Positions 21,684 through 34,045 of a stretch of 64,000 nucleotides of DNA are shown here, one piece after another; positions within the stretch are counted from its first letter, which is position 1; each line of letters opens with the position of its first letter. Made by a program: the position numbers and the translations under genes. The notes under the pieces are model-generated. The model saw nothing but the letters and a program-made list of their open reading frames with translations. It was not told where the DNA came from and ran no database searches. This DNA comes from Pseudomonas citrullilanati. GTDB taxonomy: Bacteria > Pseudomonadota > Gammaproteobacteria > Pseudomonadales > Pseudomonadaceae. The stretch lies in contig NZ_JAUQOP010000016.1 of the NCBI RefSeq assembly GCF_030580855.1, positions 47,991 to 111,990 of the forward strand. The letters are read 5' to 3'.

Positions 21684-22151
21684 ATGGCAAGGCGACTGAC
21701 GGCGGCACTGGCATTCATGGGCATTTTGTCGCTCAGCGGCTGTGGCAACGACTACGGGGTGGACCAGAACGGCCAGGCCATCGCCTCGCAACGGCTGGAC
21801 AAGCAATGGCTGGTGCTCAACTACTGGGCGGAGTGGTGCGCGCCGTGCCGCACTGAAATCCCCGAGTTCAATGCCCTGGCCGACCAGCTCAAGGGCCGCA
21901 ATGTCGGTGTCTTCGGGGTCAATTTCGACCAGGTCCAGGGCGAAGAACTCAAGAGCGCCAGCGACAAGATGGGCATCCGCTTCACCGTATTGGCCCGCGA
22001 CCCGGCCGAGATCTTCGACCTTCCCCGCAGCGAAGGGCTGCCGGTGACCTACATCATCGACAACCGGGGCAAAGTGCGCGAGCAATTGCTCGGGGAGCAG
22101 ACGGCGGCGGGGGTGATGGCGAAGCTCGAGGCGTTGCAGGCGGTTAAATAA
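21684..22151 (+). CDS. TlpA-like thioredoxin-fold lipoprotein
   Basis: Predicted periplasmic, membrane-anchored thiol-disulfide protein. 155 residues from ATG 21684. A signal peptide ends in the lipobox LSGC. The active site is WAEWCAPCRTEIPEFN, and the cis-proline is in EGLPVTYIIDN. It is divergent from the arsC-like gene. Its substrate is not indicated by neighbours; cytochrome maturation-type reduction or oxidative stress defence are both possible. Confidence 0.9.
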   Translation: MARRLTAALAFMGILSLSGCGNDYGVDQNGQAIASQRLDKQWLVLNYWAEWCAPCRTEIPEFNALADQLKGRNVGVFGVNFDQVQGEELKSASDKMGIRFTVLARDPAEIFDLPRSEGLPVTYIIDNRGKVREQLLGEQTAAGVMAKLEALQAVK

Positions 22152-22179
22152 CGTACAGTGAGCTTGAGTAGCACGCGTT

Positions 22180-22306
22180 TGTGGCGAGGGGATTTATCCC
22201 TGCTGGGCCGCGAAGCGGCCCCAAGATTTACTTGCCACTGCGGTGTGTCAGACGCAGCACAATGGGGCTGCTACGCAGCCCAGCGGGGATAAATCCCCTC
22301 GCCACA
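22180..22306. repeat. REPIN-like pair, family B
   Basis: Both outer arms are intact. The inner pair is GGGCCGCGAAGCGGCCCC and GGGGCTGCTACGCAGCCC. It lies between the convergent TlpA-like and META-domain genes. Confidence 0.86.
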
Positions 22307-22333
22307 GGGTTTTGGCCAGGCTCAGGAATAGCC

Positions 22334-22738
22334 TCAGCCTTCTTCCAGCCACCAACGCAACGGCTTGCCCTGGGCAGGCCAGAAGCGCATCTGCTCGTTG
22401 GGCGCAATGTCCCAGCGCTCGACTTTTTCCAGCGCTTGCAAGAACCGTCCTTCCTGCTCCATCACGGCCGGGGCGCAGAGCTTGCGGGTGCTGCCGATCT
22501 TGCCGAAGCTCAAGCGGTGGCCTTCCAGGGTATAGGGGGCGAACCAGTGGTTGCAGCCGCCGTTGCCATAGGCGCGACCGTCATCGCCGAGGGTGATGGT
22601 CAGGTGGCTGTAGTCCATCAACGGGCGTTCGCCGATCCACTCCAGGATGTAGCTGCGGTTGTGTTGCAGTTGCACCGGCTCAGCGGCACAGCCCAGCAGG
22701 CTCATGCCGATCAGCGCGGACAGCGCCGTGCGTTTCAT
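22334..22738 (-). CDS. META-domain lipoprotein (HslJ-like)
   Basis: Small outer-envelope lipoprotein of unknown function. 134 residues from the ATG at 22738, which shares one base with the stop of the upstream gene (TGATG). The lipobox is SLLGC. The META signature is GNGGCNHWFAPYTLEGHRLSFG, with the later cysteine in RKLCAPAVMEQEGRFL, suggesting a disulfide. Family members include HslJ, linked to novobiocin resistance in E. coli. Confidence 0.87.
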   Translation of the reverse strand: MKRTALSALIGMSLLGCAAEPVQLQHNRSYILEWIGERPLMDYSHLTITLGDDGRAYGNGGCNHWFAPYTLEGHRLSFGKIGSTRKLCAPAVMEQEGRFLQALEKVERWDIAPNEQMRFWPAQGKPLRWWLEEG

Positions 22739-23172
22739 CAGGCCGCTTCCTGGCATTGCGGGCACAGGTGCTTTTCACCGACCGTGGTCCAGCCCAACTC
22801 GGCAATGCGCGCACGGGCGGCCGGCTTCTCGGCTTTGGTGCCGAGCTTGGCATCGACGGCGAATTCGAAACTCAGTGCCTTGGCGCAGTTGTCGCAATTG
22901 ACCTGCCAGGTGTGGATCGCCAGCTCGCCGAACACCGGGCCGGTGGTCATGGCGGTCCATTGGCCCATGGGCTTGAGCAGGTGCCGAACGGTGTCCACCG
23001 TCAGGCGCATGGACAAGTCCTTGCTGCCCTTGAGGGTCACGAGCAATACATCATTGGCCTGGATCGACCCGCCATTGCCGGTCACCTGGTAGCGGCCCGG
23101 CGCCAGGGCGCGGACTTCGGTCAAGGTGTGTTGCGGGTTCATCAGGGTGTAGCGGAAATCATGTTCGGCCAT
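22738..23172 (-). CDS. Conserved protein with two CxxC pairs, function unknown
   Basis: 144 residues from the ATG at 23172 with GGAGG 6 bases upstream. I do not recognise a named family. Two cysteine pairs, CDNC and CPQC near the C-terminus, could bind zinc or an iron-sulfur cluster. The N-terminal half is rich in beta-type sequence (RYQVTGNGGSIQANDVLLVTL). It is translationally linked to the META lipoprotein gene by a one-base overlap. Confidence 0.8.
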   Translation of the reverse strand: MAEHDFRYTLMNPQHTLTEVRALAPGRYQVTGNGGSIQANDVLLVTLKGSKDLSMRLTVDTVRHLLKPMGQWTAMTTGPVFGELAIHTWQVNCDNCAKALSFEFAVDAKLGTKAEKPAARARIAELGWTTVGEKHLCPQCQEAA

Positions 23173-23270
23173 GGGTCCTCCAAATAGGCGCGACATGCTA
23201 GCACGCGGCATGGCTTGGGATGGTCTCGATGGCGGGCATCTGGAGATCAGGCCGACGAAACTCCATCCCC

Positions 23271-23360
23271 TGTGGGAGCGAGCTTGCTCGCGATGGCAGT
23301 GTGTCAGTCAACCTCGAGGGCGGCTGATGCACCGCCATCGCGAGCAAGCTCGCTCCCACA
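23271..23360. repeat. REPIN-like pair, family A
   Basis: Here the outer edge is TGTGGGAGCGAGCTTGCTCG and the inverse copy closes it, the outside-in orientation relative to the copy at 20114. It lies between the CxxC protein gene and the dehydrogenase gene. Confidence 0.86.
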
Positions 23361-23388
23361 GGGGTTATTTATTGGCTGGTAAAACGGG

Positions 23389-24378
23389 TTAGCCGTCGAC
23401 CAGATTCTGCGGCGTGCCGTTCGCCCAGGCGGCGATGTTGTCCAGGGTGGTCGTGGCGATCGCCGCCAGTGCTTCATGGGTCAGGAAGGCCTGGTGGGCG
23501 GTGACGATCACGTTGGGAAACGTCAGCAGCCGGGCCAGGACGTCGTCTTGCAGGGGCTGGTCGGAGCGGTCCTTGAAGAACAGTTGGGCCTCTTCCTCAT
23601 AGACGTCCAGGCCCAGGTAGCCCAGTTGGCCGCTTTTCAGCGCTTCGATCAGCGCCGGTGTGTCCACCAGGCCGCCGCGCCCGGTGTTGATCAGCATGGC
23701 GCCGCGTTGCATCGTCGCCAGGGATCGGGCGTTGATCAGGTGGTGGCTCTGTGCGTTGAGCGGGCAGTGCAGGCTGATGATCTGCGCCTGCTCCAGCAGC
23801 GCGGGCAGCGGCAGGTAGCGTGCCCCCAGGGCTTCGAGCTGGGGGTTGGGGTAGGGGTCATGCGCCAGCAACCGGCAACCGAAGCCGGCCATGATCCGCG
23901 CGAACGTCGCGCCGATCTGCCCGGTGCCGATCACGCCGACGGTCTTGCCCACCAGGTCGAAGCCGGTGAGACCGTGCAGGCTGAAGTTGCCGTCACGGGT
24001 CCGGTTATAGGCGCGGTGCAGGCAGCGGTTGAGCGCCATGATCAGCGCCACCGCATGTTCGGCCACGGCATGGGGCGAATAGGCCGGCACCCGGACGATG
24101 GCCAGTCCCAGGCGCTTGGCGGCGGGCAGGTCGACATGGTTGTAGCCGGCCGAGCGCAAGGCGATCAACCGGGTGCCGCCGTTCGCCAGTCGCTCCAGCA
24201 CCGGTGCGCCCAGGTCATCGTTGATGAAGGCACAAACCACTTCATGCCGTTCGGCCAGGGCCACGGTGTCCAGGTTCAGGCGCGCCGGCTGGAACTGCAG
24301 TTCAAGGCCGGCGGGGACCGAAGCGTGGCTGAAACTGTCGCGGTCGTAGGTCTGGCTGCTGAAAACAATCACGCGCAT
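23389..24378 (-). CDS. ldhA: D-2-hydroxyacid dehydrogenase (LdhA-like)
   Basis: NAD-dependent reduction of pyruvate to D-lactate, or a related reaction. 329 residues. NAD site is VGVIGTGQIGATFARIM. The catalytic Arg is in IALRSAGYNHVDL, Glu in DVYEEEAQLFFKD, and His in TAHQAFLTHEAL. The YEEEAQLFF segment is typical of fermentative D-lactate dehydrogenases. It lies 66 bases after gacS in the same direction, as ldhA and gacS do in P. aeruginosa (PA0927-PA0928). Confidence 0.92.
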   Translation of the reverse strand: MRVIVFSSQTYDRDSFSHASVPAGLELQFQPARLNLDTVALAERHEVVCAFINDDLGAPVLERLANGGTRLIALRSAGYNHVDLPAAKRLGLAIVRVPAYSPHAVAEHAVALIMALNRCLHRAYNRTRDGNFSLHGLTGFDLVGKTVGVIGTGQIGATFARIMAGFGCRLLAHDPYPNPQLEALGARYLPLPALLEQAQIISLHCPLNAQSHHLINARSLATMQRGAMLINTGRGGLVDTPALIEALKSGQLGYLGLDVYEEEAQLFFKDRSDQPLQDDVLARLLTFPNVIVTAHQAFLTHEALAAIATTTLDNIAAWANGTPQNLVDG

Positions 24379-24444
24379 GGCGGCCTCCTGAGGCTGGGAT
24401 GGCGTCAGCTTAGCCGCGATTGGGCCGACGATTATTGCCCTGGG

Positions 24445-27195
<2,751 letters not shown>

Positions 27196-27314
27196 ACTTG
27201 TCTCCTGCATCCAGCGGTCTGATTAAGCGGTGCGCGCATCCGGCGCGCAATACCTGCGCAGTGTAGCGATTTGAGGGCGGGGGATCTTCGTAAAATTCAG
27301 GTCCGCCGCGCCTT

Positions 27315-27437
27315 TGTGGCGAGGGGATTTATCCCCGCTGGGCTGCGAAGCGGCCCCCCTACAGCCTGTTTGGCGCACCATGAACCCAGGAAATAGGACT
27401 GCTTCGCAGCCCAGCGGGGATAAATCCCCTCGCCACA
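27315..27437. repeat. REPIN-like pair, family B
   Basis: Both outer arms are intact, with inner GGGCTGCGAAGCGGCCCCC and GGACTGCTTCGCAGCCC. It fills the middle of the 375-base gap between the divergent gacS and cysM genes. I see no other feature in that gap. Confidence 0.86.
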
Positions 27438-27570
27438 AATGAAGGTGTTCAACCGATGGCTGCCGCCTCGCTTATTCCCATAAGCCATAACCACCTCACT
27501 TTGCGTGATATGGCCTCGCCGGGTTTGCCGGTATGATAGGCGCCCCCGCAGCCCGGATTGCGAATACGCC

Positions 27571-28473
27571 ATGACTTTGCAGTACCCCACGATCGCCGAT
27601 TGCGTCGGCAACACCCCGCTGGTCCGCTTGCAGCGCTTGCCCGGCGCCACCAGCAACACGCTCTTGCTCAAGCTCGAAGGCAACAACCCGGCGGGTTCGG
27701 TCAAGGACCGGCCGGCGCTGTCGATGATCACCCGTGGCGAATTGCGCGGGCACATCAGGCCGGGCGACACGCTGATCGAGGCGACGTCCGGCAACACCGG
27801 CATCGCCCTGGCCATGGCGGCGGCGATCAAGGGCTACAAGATGGTGCTGATCATGCCCGACAACTCCAGCGCCGAGCGCAAGGCGGCCATGACGGCCTAC
27901 GGCGCGGAACTGATCCTGGTGACCCAGGAGCAGGGCATGGAAGGCGCCCGGGACCTGGCCGAGCGCATGCAGGCCGAAGGCCGTGGCAAGGTGCTCGACC
28001 AGTTCGCTAACGGCGACAACCCCGAGGCCCACTACACCACCACCGGTCCCGAGATCTGGCGCCAGACCGGCGGCACCATCACCCATTTCGTCAGCTCGAT
28101 GGGCACCACCGGCACCATCATGGGCAACTCGCGCTACTTGAAGGAACAGAACCCCAACGTGCAGATCATCGGCCTGCAACCGATGGAAGGCGCGGCCATC
28201 CCCGGCATCCGTCGCTGGCCCGAGGAATACCTGCCGAAGATCTACCAGGCCGACCGCGTGGACCGCATCATCGACATGGCCCAGGCCGAAGCCGAGGACG
28301 TGACCCGGCGCCTGGCGCGCGAGGAAGGCATCTTCTGCGGCGTCTCTTCGGGCGGTGCCGTGGCGGGAATGCTGCGTTTGTCGAAGGAGGTTGAAAACGC
28401 GGTGATCGTCGCGATCATTTGCGACCGCGGCGACCGCTACCTGTCGACCGGCATTTTCGACGCGCCCAACTGA
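27571..28473 (+). CDS. cysM: Cysteine synthase B
   Basis: PLP enzyme that makes cysteine from O-acetylserine and sulfide or thiosulfate. 300 residues from ATG 27571. The PLP lysine is in [12 protein letters not shown], the substrate loop is [15 protein letters not shown], and the PLP phosphate loop is [23 protein letters not shown] is the late family motif. The stop overlaps the rlmD start by one base (TGATG), so the two are probably co-translated. The order gacS, cysM, rlmD, relA is conserved in Pseudomonas. Confidence 0.96.
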   Translation: MTLQYPTIADCVGNTPLVRLQRLPGATSNTLLLKLEGNNPAGSVKDRPALSMITRGELRGHIRPGDTLIEATSGNTGIALAMAAAIKGYKMVLIMPDNSSAERKAAMTAYGAELILVTQEQGMEGARDLAERMQAEGRGKVLDQFANGDNPEAHYTTTGPEIWRQTGGTITHFVSSMGTTGTIMGNSRYLKEQNPNVQIIGLQPMEGAAIPGIRRWPEEYLPKIYQADRVDRIIDMAQAEAEDVTRRLAREEGIFCGVSSGGAVAGMLRLSKEVENAVIVAIICDRGDRYLSTGIFDAPN

Positions 28474-29843
28474 TGGCCAAGCAAGAAAGAGGCTTGCGCT
28501 TCCAGCCCAGCGGCGGAAGCCGGGCCCCGCAAGTGCCCACCGGTAAAAAGCAGCGCCTGACCATCGAGCGCCTGGCCAACGATGGCCGCGGCATCGGCTT
28601 CGTCGACGGGCGTACCTGGTTCGTCATCGGTGCCCTGGCCGGCGAAGACGTCGAGGCGCGGGTGCTGGGTGCCCACGGCAAAGTGGTCGAGGCCCGAACC
28701 GAGCGCGTGTTCCTGGCCAACGAACTGCGGCGTCCGGCGCCTTGTGTCCACGCCGGTCGCTGTGGCGGTTGCAGCGTCCAGCACTTGCCCCACGCCGAAC
28801 AACTCGTCCTGAAGCAGCGCCTGCTCGCCGAGCAATTGTCGCGGGTGGCCGGGGTGGAACCCGAGGAATGGGCCGCGCCGCTGAGCGGGGCGGAGTTCGC
28901 TTATCGGCGCCGTGCCCGCGTGGCGGTGCGCTGGGACCACAAGGCGAAGAAACTCGAGGTGGGTTTGCGAGCCGTCGGCAGCCAGGACATCGTCGCCATC
29001 GGCGATTGTCCGGTGTTGGTTGCGCCCCTGCAGCCGATCATGAAGCAGCTGCCGGACATGCTCGGGCGCTTGAGCAAACCCCAGGCCCTGGGCCATGTGG
29101 AGTTGTTCGCCGGTTCGTCCCTGGCGGTGCTGTTGCGGCACATGGCGCCGCTGTCGGAAGCCGACTTGACGATCCTCAAGGACTTCTGCGCCATTCACCA
29201 GGCCCAGTTGTGGTTGCACGGCGAGGGCGAGCCGCAGCCAGTCGAGCCGGGCCAGGCCCTGGGTTATCGCCTGGACACCTGGGGGCTGGAACTGGCCTAC
29301 CGGCCAGGGGATTTCATCCAGGTGAACGCCGGGGTCAATGAGGCGATGGTCGCCCAGGCCTTGCAATGGCTGGCGCCGCAACCCGATGAACGCGTGCTGG
29401 ACCTGTTCTGCGGCCTGGGCAATTTCGCCTTGCCGTTGGCCAGGACGGTGCGCGAGGTGGTGGCCGTGGAAGGCGTGCAGGCCATGGTGGATCGCGCGGC
29501 GGCCAACGCCGTCAGCAACAATTTGAATAACACTGCCTTTTTTCAGGCCGATTTATCCCAGCCCCTGGCGACTGCGCAGTGGATCGGCGAAGGCTTTTCT
29601 GCGGTACTCTTGGACCCACCCCGTGACGGTGCTTTCGAGGTGGTGCGCACGCTGGCGTCCCTGGGCGCCAAACGGTTGGTGTATGTATCGTGCAACCCGG
29701 CAACTTTGGCCCGGGACACGGTCGAATTGATCAAGCAGGGCTACCGGTTAAAACGTGCCGGGATTCTCGATATGTTTCCTCAGACGGCGCATGTCGAGGC
29801 CATGGCGTTATTTGAAGCGAGCCAGGATGGCTTGTCCGACTGA
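28473..29843 (+). CDS. rlmD: 23S rRNA (uracil-1939-C5)-methyltransferase
   Basis: Methylates U1939 of 23S rRNA with S-adenosylmethionine. 456 residues from ATG 28473. An N-terminal TRAM RNA-binding domain spans about 25-85. The iron-sulfur cysteines are in [17 protein letters not shown] plus one later. SAM motif I is [13 protein letters not shown]. The catalytic cysteine is in [13 protein letters not shown]. It lies between cysM and relA with short or no gaps. Confidence 0.96.
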   Translation: MAKQERGLRFQPSGGSRAPQVPTGKKQRLTIERLANDGRGIGFVDGRTWFVIGALAGEDVEARVLGAHGKVVEARTERVFLANELRRPAPCVHAGRCGGCSVQHLPHAEQLVLKQRLLAEQLSRVAGVEPEEWAAPLSGAEFAYRRRARVAVRWDHKAKKLEVGLRAVGSQDIVAIGDCPVLVAPLQPIMKQLPDMLGRLSKPQALGHVELFAGSSLAVLLRHMAPLSEADLTILKDFCAIHQAQLWLHGEGEPQPVEPGQALGYRLDTWGLELAYRPGDFIQVNAGVNEAMVAQALQWLAPQPDERVLDLFCGLGNFALPLARTVREVVAVEGVQAMVDRAAANAVSNNLNNTAFFQADLSQPLATAQWIGEGFSAVLLDPPRDGAFEVVRTLASLGAKRLVYVSCNPATLARDTVELIKQGYRLKRAGILDMFPQTAHVEAMALFEASQDGLSD

Positions 29844-29944
29844 CCCGTTCGTGCCAACCCGCCACGGTCCTGGGCGGACACACGGACACTGAAGGTCAGC
29901 GATGTTGACGCATTGAATCTGCGTCGTAGGGAAGGTACGCAACG

Positions 29945-32191
29945 ATGGTACAGGTGAGAGCACACCAGCCGATCAACACCGACGGCAGTATCAATCTCGA
30001 GGCTTGGCTCGATCACACGGTCAGTATCGACATGGTGCTGGATCGTGAAGCCTTGAAGGAGGCCTGCGAGTTCGCTCGCGAGGCCGAGCAGCAACACAAT
30101 GCGGCGAAGAACCTCTGGTCCGAGGGCACCTCGAGTTTCCAGACGGGCCTGGAGATCGCCGAAATCCTGGCCGACCTCAAGCTCGACCAGGATTCGCTGG
30201 TGGCGGCGGTGCTGTACCGCGGCGTACGCGAAGGCCAGATCCAGCTCGCGGTGGTCAGCCAGCGCTTCGGCCCGGTGGTCGCCAAGCTGATCGACGGCGT
30301 GCTGCGCATGGCCGCCATCAGTGCCAGCCTCAGCCCGCGCCACTCCATGGTCCTGGGCACCCAGGGCCAGGTGGAAAACCTGCGCAAGATGCTGGTGGCG
30401 ATGGTCGATGACGTGCGTGTCGCGCTGATCAAGCTGGCCGAGCGGACGTGCGCCATCCGCGCCGTCAAGGCGGCGGACGATGAAAAGCGCAACCGCGTCG
30501 CCCGCGAGGTGTTCGACATCTACGCACCCCTTGCCCACCGCCTCGGCATCGGCCATATCAAGTGGGAGCTGGAGGACCTGTCCTTCCGCTACCTGGAGCC
30601 GGACCAGTACAAGCAGATCGCCAAGCTGTTGCATGAGCGACGCCTGGACCGCGAGCGCTTCATCAACGACGTGATGAGCCAGTTGCGCGAGGAATTGCAG
30701 GCCACGGGCGTGGAAGCCGACATCAGTGGCCGGGCCAAGCACATCTATTCGATCTGGCGCAAAATGCAGCGCAAGGGCCTGGAATTCAGCCAGATCTACG
30801 ACGTTCGCGCCGTCCGCGTGCTGGTCCCGGAAATGCGCGACTGCTACACCGCGCTGGGGATCGTCCACACCTTGTGGCGGCACATCCCGAAGGAATTCGA
30901 CGACTACATCGCCAACCCCAAGGAAAACGGCTATCGCTCGCTGCACACGGCGGTGATCGGCCCCGAGGGCAAGGTGCTGGAAGTGCAGATCCGTACCCAC
31001 GCCATGCACGAGGAAGCCGAGCTGGGGGTTTGCGCGCACTGGAAATACAAGGGCACCGACGTCAAGTCCGGGTCCAACCACTACGAAGAGAAGATCTCCT
31101 GGCTGCGCCAGGTCCTCGAATGGCATGAGGAACTGGGTGACATCGGTGGCCTGGCGGAACAGCTGCGGGTGGACATCGAGCCGGACCGGGTCTACATCTT
31201 CACCCCCGACGGCCACGCCATCGACCTGCCCAAGGGCGCGACGCCGCTGGATTTCGCCTACCGGGTGCACACCGAGATCGGCCACAACTGCCGTGGCGCC
31301 AAGATCAACGGGCGGATCGTGCCGCTCAACTACAGCCTGCAGACCGGCGAGCAGGTCGAGATCATCACCAGCAAGCACGGCACGCCGAGCCGCGACTGGC
31401 TGAACCCGAACCTGGGCTACATCACCACGTCGCGGGCGCGGGCGAAAATCGTCCACTGGTTCAAGTTGCAGGCCCGCGATCAGAACGTTGCCGCCGGCAA
31501 GACCCTGATCGAGCGCGAGCTCAGTCGCCTGGGCCTGCCCCAGGTGGATTTCGACAAGCTGGCCGAAAAGGCCAACATGAAAACCGCCGAGGACATGTTC
31601 GCCGCCCTCGGGGCCGGCGACCTGCGCCTGGCGCAACTGGTCAACCTGGCCCAGCAACTGGTGGAGCCGGAGCGCGGCAACGAGCAGTTGGAACTGATCC
31701 CGCGCAAGGCCACGGGCTACAAGCCTGGCAAGCGCGGCGACATCCAGATCCAGGGCGTCGGCAACCTGATGACCCAGATGGCCGGTTGCTGCCAGCCATT
31801 GCCGGGAGACGCGATCGTCGGCTACATCACCCAGGGCCGGGGCGTCAGCATCCACCGCCAGGATTGCGCCTCGGTGCTGCAACTGGCCGGTCGCGAGCCG
31901 GAGCGGATCATCCAGGTCAGCTGGGGGCCGGTGCCGGTGCTCACCTACCCGGTGGACATCGTCATTCGCGCCTACGACCGCTCCGGCCTGCTGCGGGACG
32001 TGTCCCAGGTGTTGCTGAACGAGCGGATCAACGTGCTGGCGGTCAACACCCGCTCGAACAAGGAAGACAACACCGCGCTGATGTCCCTGACCATCGAGAT
32101 CCCGGGGCTGGACGCCCTGGGGCGGTTGCTGGGGCGGATTTCCCAGTTGCCGAACATCATCGAGACGCGGCGTAACCGGACGCCGGGTTAA
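29945..32191 (+). CDS. relA: (p)ppGpp synthetase RelA
   Basis: Ribosome-associated synthesis of the alarmone ppGpp under amino acid starvation. 748 residues, usual length. The N-terminal hydrolase-like domain lacks the intact HD site expected of SpoT (VAAVLYRGVREGQ in place of HDVLEDT). The synthetase domain includes GRAKHIYSIWRKMQRKG, YDVRAVRVLVPE and NPKENGYRSLHTAV. A TGS domain (VYIFTPDGHAIDLPKGATPL) follows, then the zinc-finger Cys segment (AGCCQPLPGDAIVG) and an ACT domain. GGGAAGG precedes the ATG. The region is preceded by a 100-base gap after rlmD. Confidence 0.97.
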   Translation: MVQVRAHQPINTDGSINLEAWLDHTVSIDMVLDREALKEACEFAREAEQQHNAAKNLWSEGTSSFQTGLEIAEILADLKLDQDSLVAAVLYRGVREGQIQLAVVSQRFGPVVAKLIDGVLRMAAISASLSPRHSMVLGTQGQVENLRKMLVAMVDDVRVALIKLAERTCAIRAVKAADDEKRNRVAREVFDIYAPLAHRLGIGHIKWELEDLSFRYLEPDQYKQIAKLLHERRLDRERFINDVMSQLREELQATGVEADISGRAKHIYSIWRKMQRKGLEFSQIYDVRAVRVLVPEMRDCYTALGIVHTLWRHIPKEFDDYIANPKENGYRSLHTAVIGPEGKVLEVQIRTHAMHEEAELGVCAHWKYKGTDVKSGSNHYEEKISWLRQVLEWHEELGDIGGLAEQLRVDIEPDRVYIFTPDGHAIDLPKGATPLDFAYRVHTEIGHNCRGAKINGRIVPLNYSLQTGEQVEIITSKHGTPSRDWLNPNLGYITTSRARAKIVHWFKLQARDQNVAAGKTLIERELSRLGLPQVDFDKLAEKANMKTAEDMFAALGAGDLRLAQLVNLAQQLVEPERGNEQLELIPRKATGYKPGKRGDIQIQGVGNLMTQMAGCCQPLPGDAIVGYITQGRGVSIHRQDCASVLQLAGREPERIIQVSWGPVPVLTYPVDIVIRAYDRSGLLRDVSQVLLNERINVLAVNTRSNKEDNTALMSLTIEIPGLDALGRLLGRISQLPNIIETRRNRTPG

Positions 32192-32208
32192 GCGCAGTCC
32201 GAATGTAG

Positions 32209-32251
32209 GAGCAAGCCTGTGGGAGCAAAGCTTGCTCCCACAGGCTTGCTC
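32209..32251. repeat. 43-base near-perfect palindrome built from REP-like units
   Basis: Two 20-base arms (first begins GAGCAAGCCTGTGGGAGC) are exact inverses around the 3-base centre AGC. The core TGTGGGAGCAAAGCTTGCTC resembles one family A half. It lies 18 bases after the relA stop and could act as a transcript end or stabilising hairpin, though no T-run follows. Confidence 0.75.
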
Positions 32252-32311
32252 TCACAGGCTTACTCTCATTGGGTTATTTCCCACAGTGTTTTGTGTGATG
32301 AGAAGGACTAA

Positions 32312-33145
32312 ATGTATAGCCTCGAAGACCTGCTCCACTTGATGAACCGCCTGCGCGACCCGCAATACGGGTGCCCGTGGGACATCAAGCAAACCTACCG
32401 GACCATCGTCCCCCATACCCTGGAAGAAGCCTACGAAGTGGCCGACGCCATCGAGCGCGGTGACTTCGAGCATCTGCAGGGAGAGTTGGGCGACTTGTTG
32501 TTCCAGGTGGTGTATTACAGCCAGCTGGCCCGGGAAGAGAACCGCTTCGAATTCGCCGGCGTGGTCGACGGCATCACCCGCAAGCTGATCCGCCGCCATC
32601 CCCATGTGTTCCCCAGCGGTGACCTGTACGCGCCCCCCGACACGCCGCGCTTGAGCGAGGAACAGGTCAAGCAGCGGTGGGAGGAAATCAAGGCACAGGA
32701 GCGCGCCGAGAAGGCCTCGGCACCCGAGCAGTTGTCGTTGCTCGATGATGTGCCGGCGGCACTGCCGGCGTTGTCCCGCTCGGCGAAGCTGCAAAAGCGC
32801 GCGGGCCAGGTCGGCTTCGACTGGCCGGACGCCTTGCCGGTCCTCGACAAGGTTCGCGAAGAGCTGGATGAAGTGCTGGAGGCGATGTCGGAAAACGACC
32901 AAGTGGCAGTGACGGACGAAATCGGCGACCTGCTGTTCTCCGTCGTCAACCTGGCTCGCCACCTCAAGGTCGATCCGGAAAACGCCTTGCGCGGCGCCAA
33001 CGCCAAGTTCGAACGACGCTTCCGATTTATCGAACAGGCATTGCGCGACACCCATCGACCCATGGAAGATTGCACCCTCGAAGAGTTGGACGCCTTGTGG
33101 GGCGAAGCCAAACGTCAGGAAAAGAATTTGCCCAGCTGTGGCTGA
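32312..33145 (+). CDS. mazG: Nucleoside triphosphate pyrophosphohydrolase MazG
   Basis: Hydrolyses NTPs and dNTPs to monophosphates; in E. coli it lowers ppGpp during starvation. 277 residues, two MazG domains. The N-terminal one has LRDPQYGCPWDIKQTY and the metal-binding helices EEAYEVADAIE and GELGDLLFQVVY. The C-terminal one has KVREELDEVLEAM and DEIGDLLFSVVNLAR. GAGAAGGA precedes the ATG. Its position after relA is the conserved arrangement. Confidence 0.95.
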   Translation: MYSLEDLLHLMNRLRDPQYGCPWDIKQTYRTIVPHTLEEAYEVADAIERGDFEHLQGELGDLLFQVVYYSQLAREENRFEFAGVVDGITRKLIRRHPHVFPSGDLYAPPDTPRLSEEQVKQRWEEIKAQERAEKASAPEQLSLLDDVPAALPALSRSAKLQKRAGQVGFDWPDALPVLDKVREELDEVLEAMSENDQVAVTDEIGDLLFSVVNLARHLKVDPENALRGANAKFERRFRFIEQALRDTHRPMEDCTLEELDALWGEAKRQEKNLPSCG

Positions 33146-33171
33146 GGCCGTTGCCTAAGTGAGTAAGCACC

Positions 33172-33711
33172 ATGAGCCTTTCCCTTCGCGACCAGTTGCT
33201 CAAAGCAGGGCTGGTCAACCAAAAGCAGGCCAAGCAGGTCGGCAAAGAGAAGCAGAAGCAGCAGCGCCTGGCGCACAAGGGCCAGATCGAACTGGATGAT
33301 TCCCAGCAGCGTGCCGCCCAGCAAGCGTTGGCCGAGAAGGTCAAGCGCGACCAGGAGCTCAATCGCCAGCAGCAGGAAAAGGCCGAGCAGAAGGCTCGGG
33401 CCGCGCAGATCAAGCAATTGATCGAAGTCTCGCGCCTGCCGAAGCTGACCACCGAGGACTACTACAATTTCGTCGACGACAAGAAGGTCAAGCGTATTTC
33501 GGTCAACACCCTGATGCGCAACAAGCTGAGCAGCGGCTCCCTGGCGATCGTCCATCATGCCGGCGGCTATGAAGTGATCCCGCGCGAAGCGGCCCTGAAG
33601 ATCCAGGAACGTGACCCCAAGCGCATCGTCCAGCTCAACACCCAGACCGAAGAAGTGGATGCGGATGATCCGTACGCGGCGTATCAGATTCCTGATGACT
33701 TGATGTGGTAA
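33172..33711 (+). CDS. DUF2058 family protein (YaiL-like)
   Basis: Conserved cytoplasmic protein, function unknown, sometimes annotated as nucleoprotein/polynucleotide-associated. 179 residues. The N-terminal half is a highly charged Lys/Gln/Glu-rich helix with coiled-coil character (residues about 15-85). The C-terminal half has the compact segment LPKLTTEDYYNFVDDKKVKRI. It starts 26 bases after mazG and is probably in the same transcript. Confidence 0.9.
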   Translation: MSLSLRDQLLKAGLVNQKQAKQVGKEKQKQQRLAHKGQIELDDSQQRAAQQALAEKVKRDQELNRQQQEKAEQKARAAQIKQLIEVSRLPKLTTEDYYNFVDDKKVKRISVNTLMRNKLSSGSLAIVHHAGGYEVIPREAALKIQERDPKRIVQLNTQTEEVDADDPYAAYQIPDDLMW

Positions 33712-33747
33712 GCCGGGCTCAATGCTATTGAGCTGAAGCACAAAACC

Positions 33748-33836
33748 TGTGGGAGCGAGCTTGCTCGCGATGGCGGTCTATCGGTGACAGAGATGTTGAC
33801 TGATGCGCCGCTATCGCGAGCGAGCTCGCTCCCACA
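33748..33836. repeat. REPIN-like pair, family A
   Basis: TGTGGGAGCGAGCTTGCTCG and a slightly diverged inverse (ATCGCGAGCGAGCTCGCTCC) lie between the convergent DUF2058 gene and the small 64-residue gene. Confidence 0.85.
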
Positions 33837-33850
33837 GGTTCTTTTAGTGC

Positions 33851-34045
33851 TCAAGAGTTTGCGTTTTCATGCGAGCGCTGCCTTTCCTCGCGCTCCAGCT
33901 CAGCCTTGTAGTTCTGGGCATCGGTCTCCGAGTGGAACATCCCCACCAGCAGATCCTGTTGCCGCACATCCCAGATCCGGATACCCGCCGCAATGGCTTC
34001 ATGGGACATGTGGGCATCGTCGCGTTCATTTACTTTCACAGTCAT
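33851..34045 (-). CDS. Small conserved hypothetical protein, 64 residues
   Basis: I chose the ATG at 34045 (MTVKVNERDD) with TTGGAG 9 bases upstream. The sequence is charged, with a central GIRIWDVRQQDLLVGMFHSE and a Glu/Arg-rich C-terminal helix. The pattern resembles small DUF-type proteins in Pseudomonas, but I cannot name a family. It is a single gene with no obvious partner. Confidence 0.65.
   Translation of the reverse strand: MTVKVNERDDAHMSHEAIAAGIRIWDVRQQDLLVGMFHSETDAQNYKAELEREERQRSHENANS

Noticed and set aside
29780..31882. 700-codon minus-strand open frame opposite relA
   Set aside because: It is complementary to the complete, motif-rich relA gene, and there is no start signal or domain.
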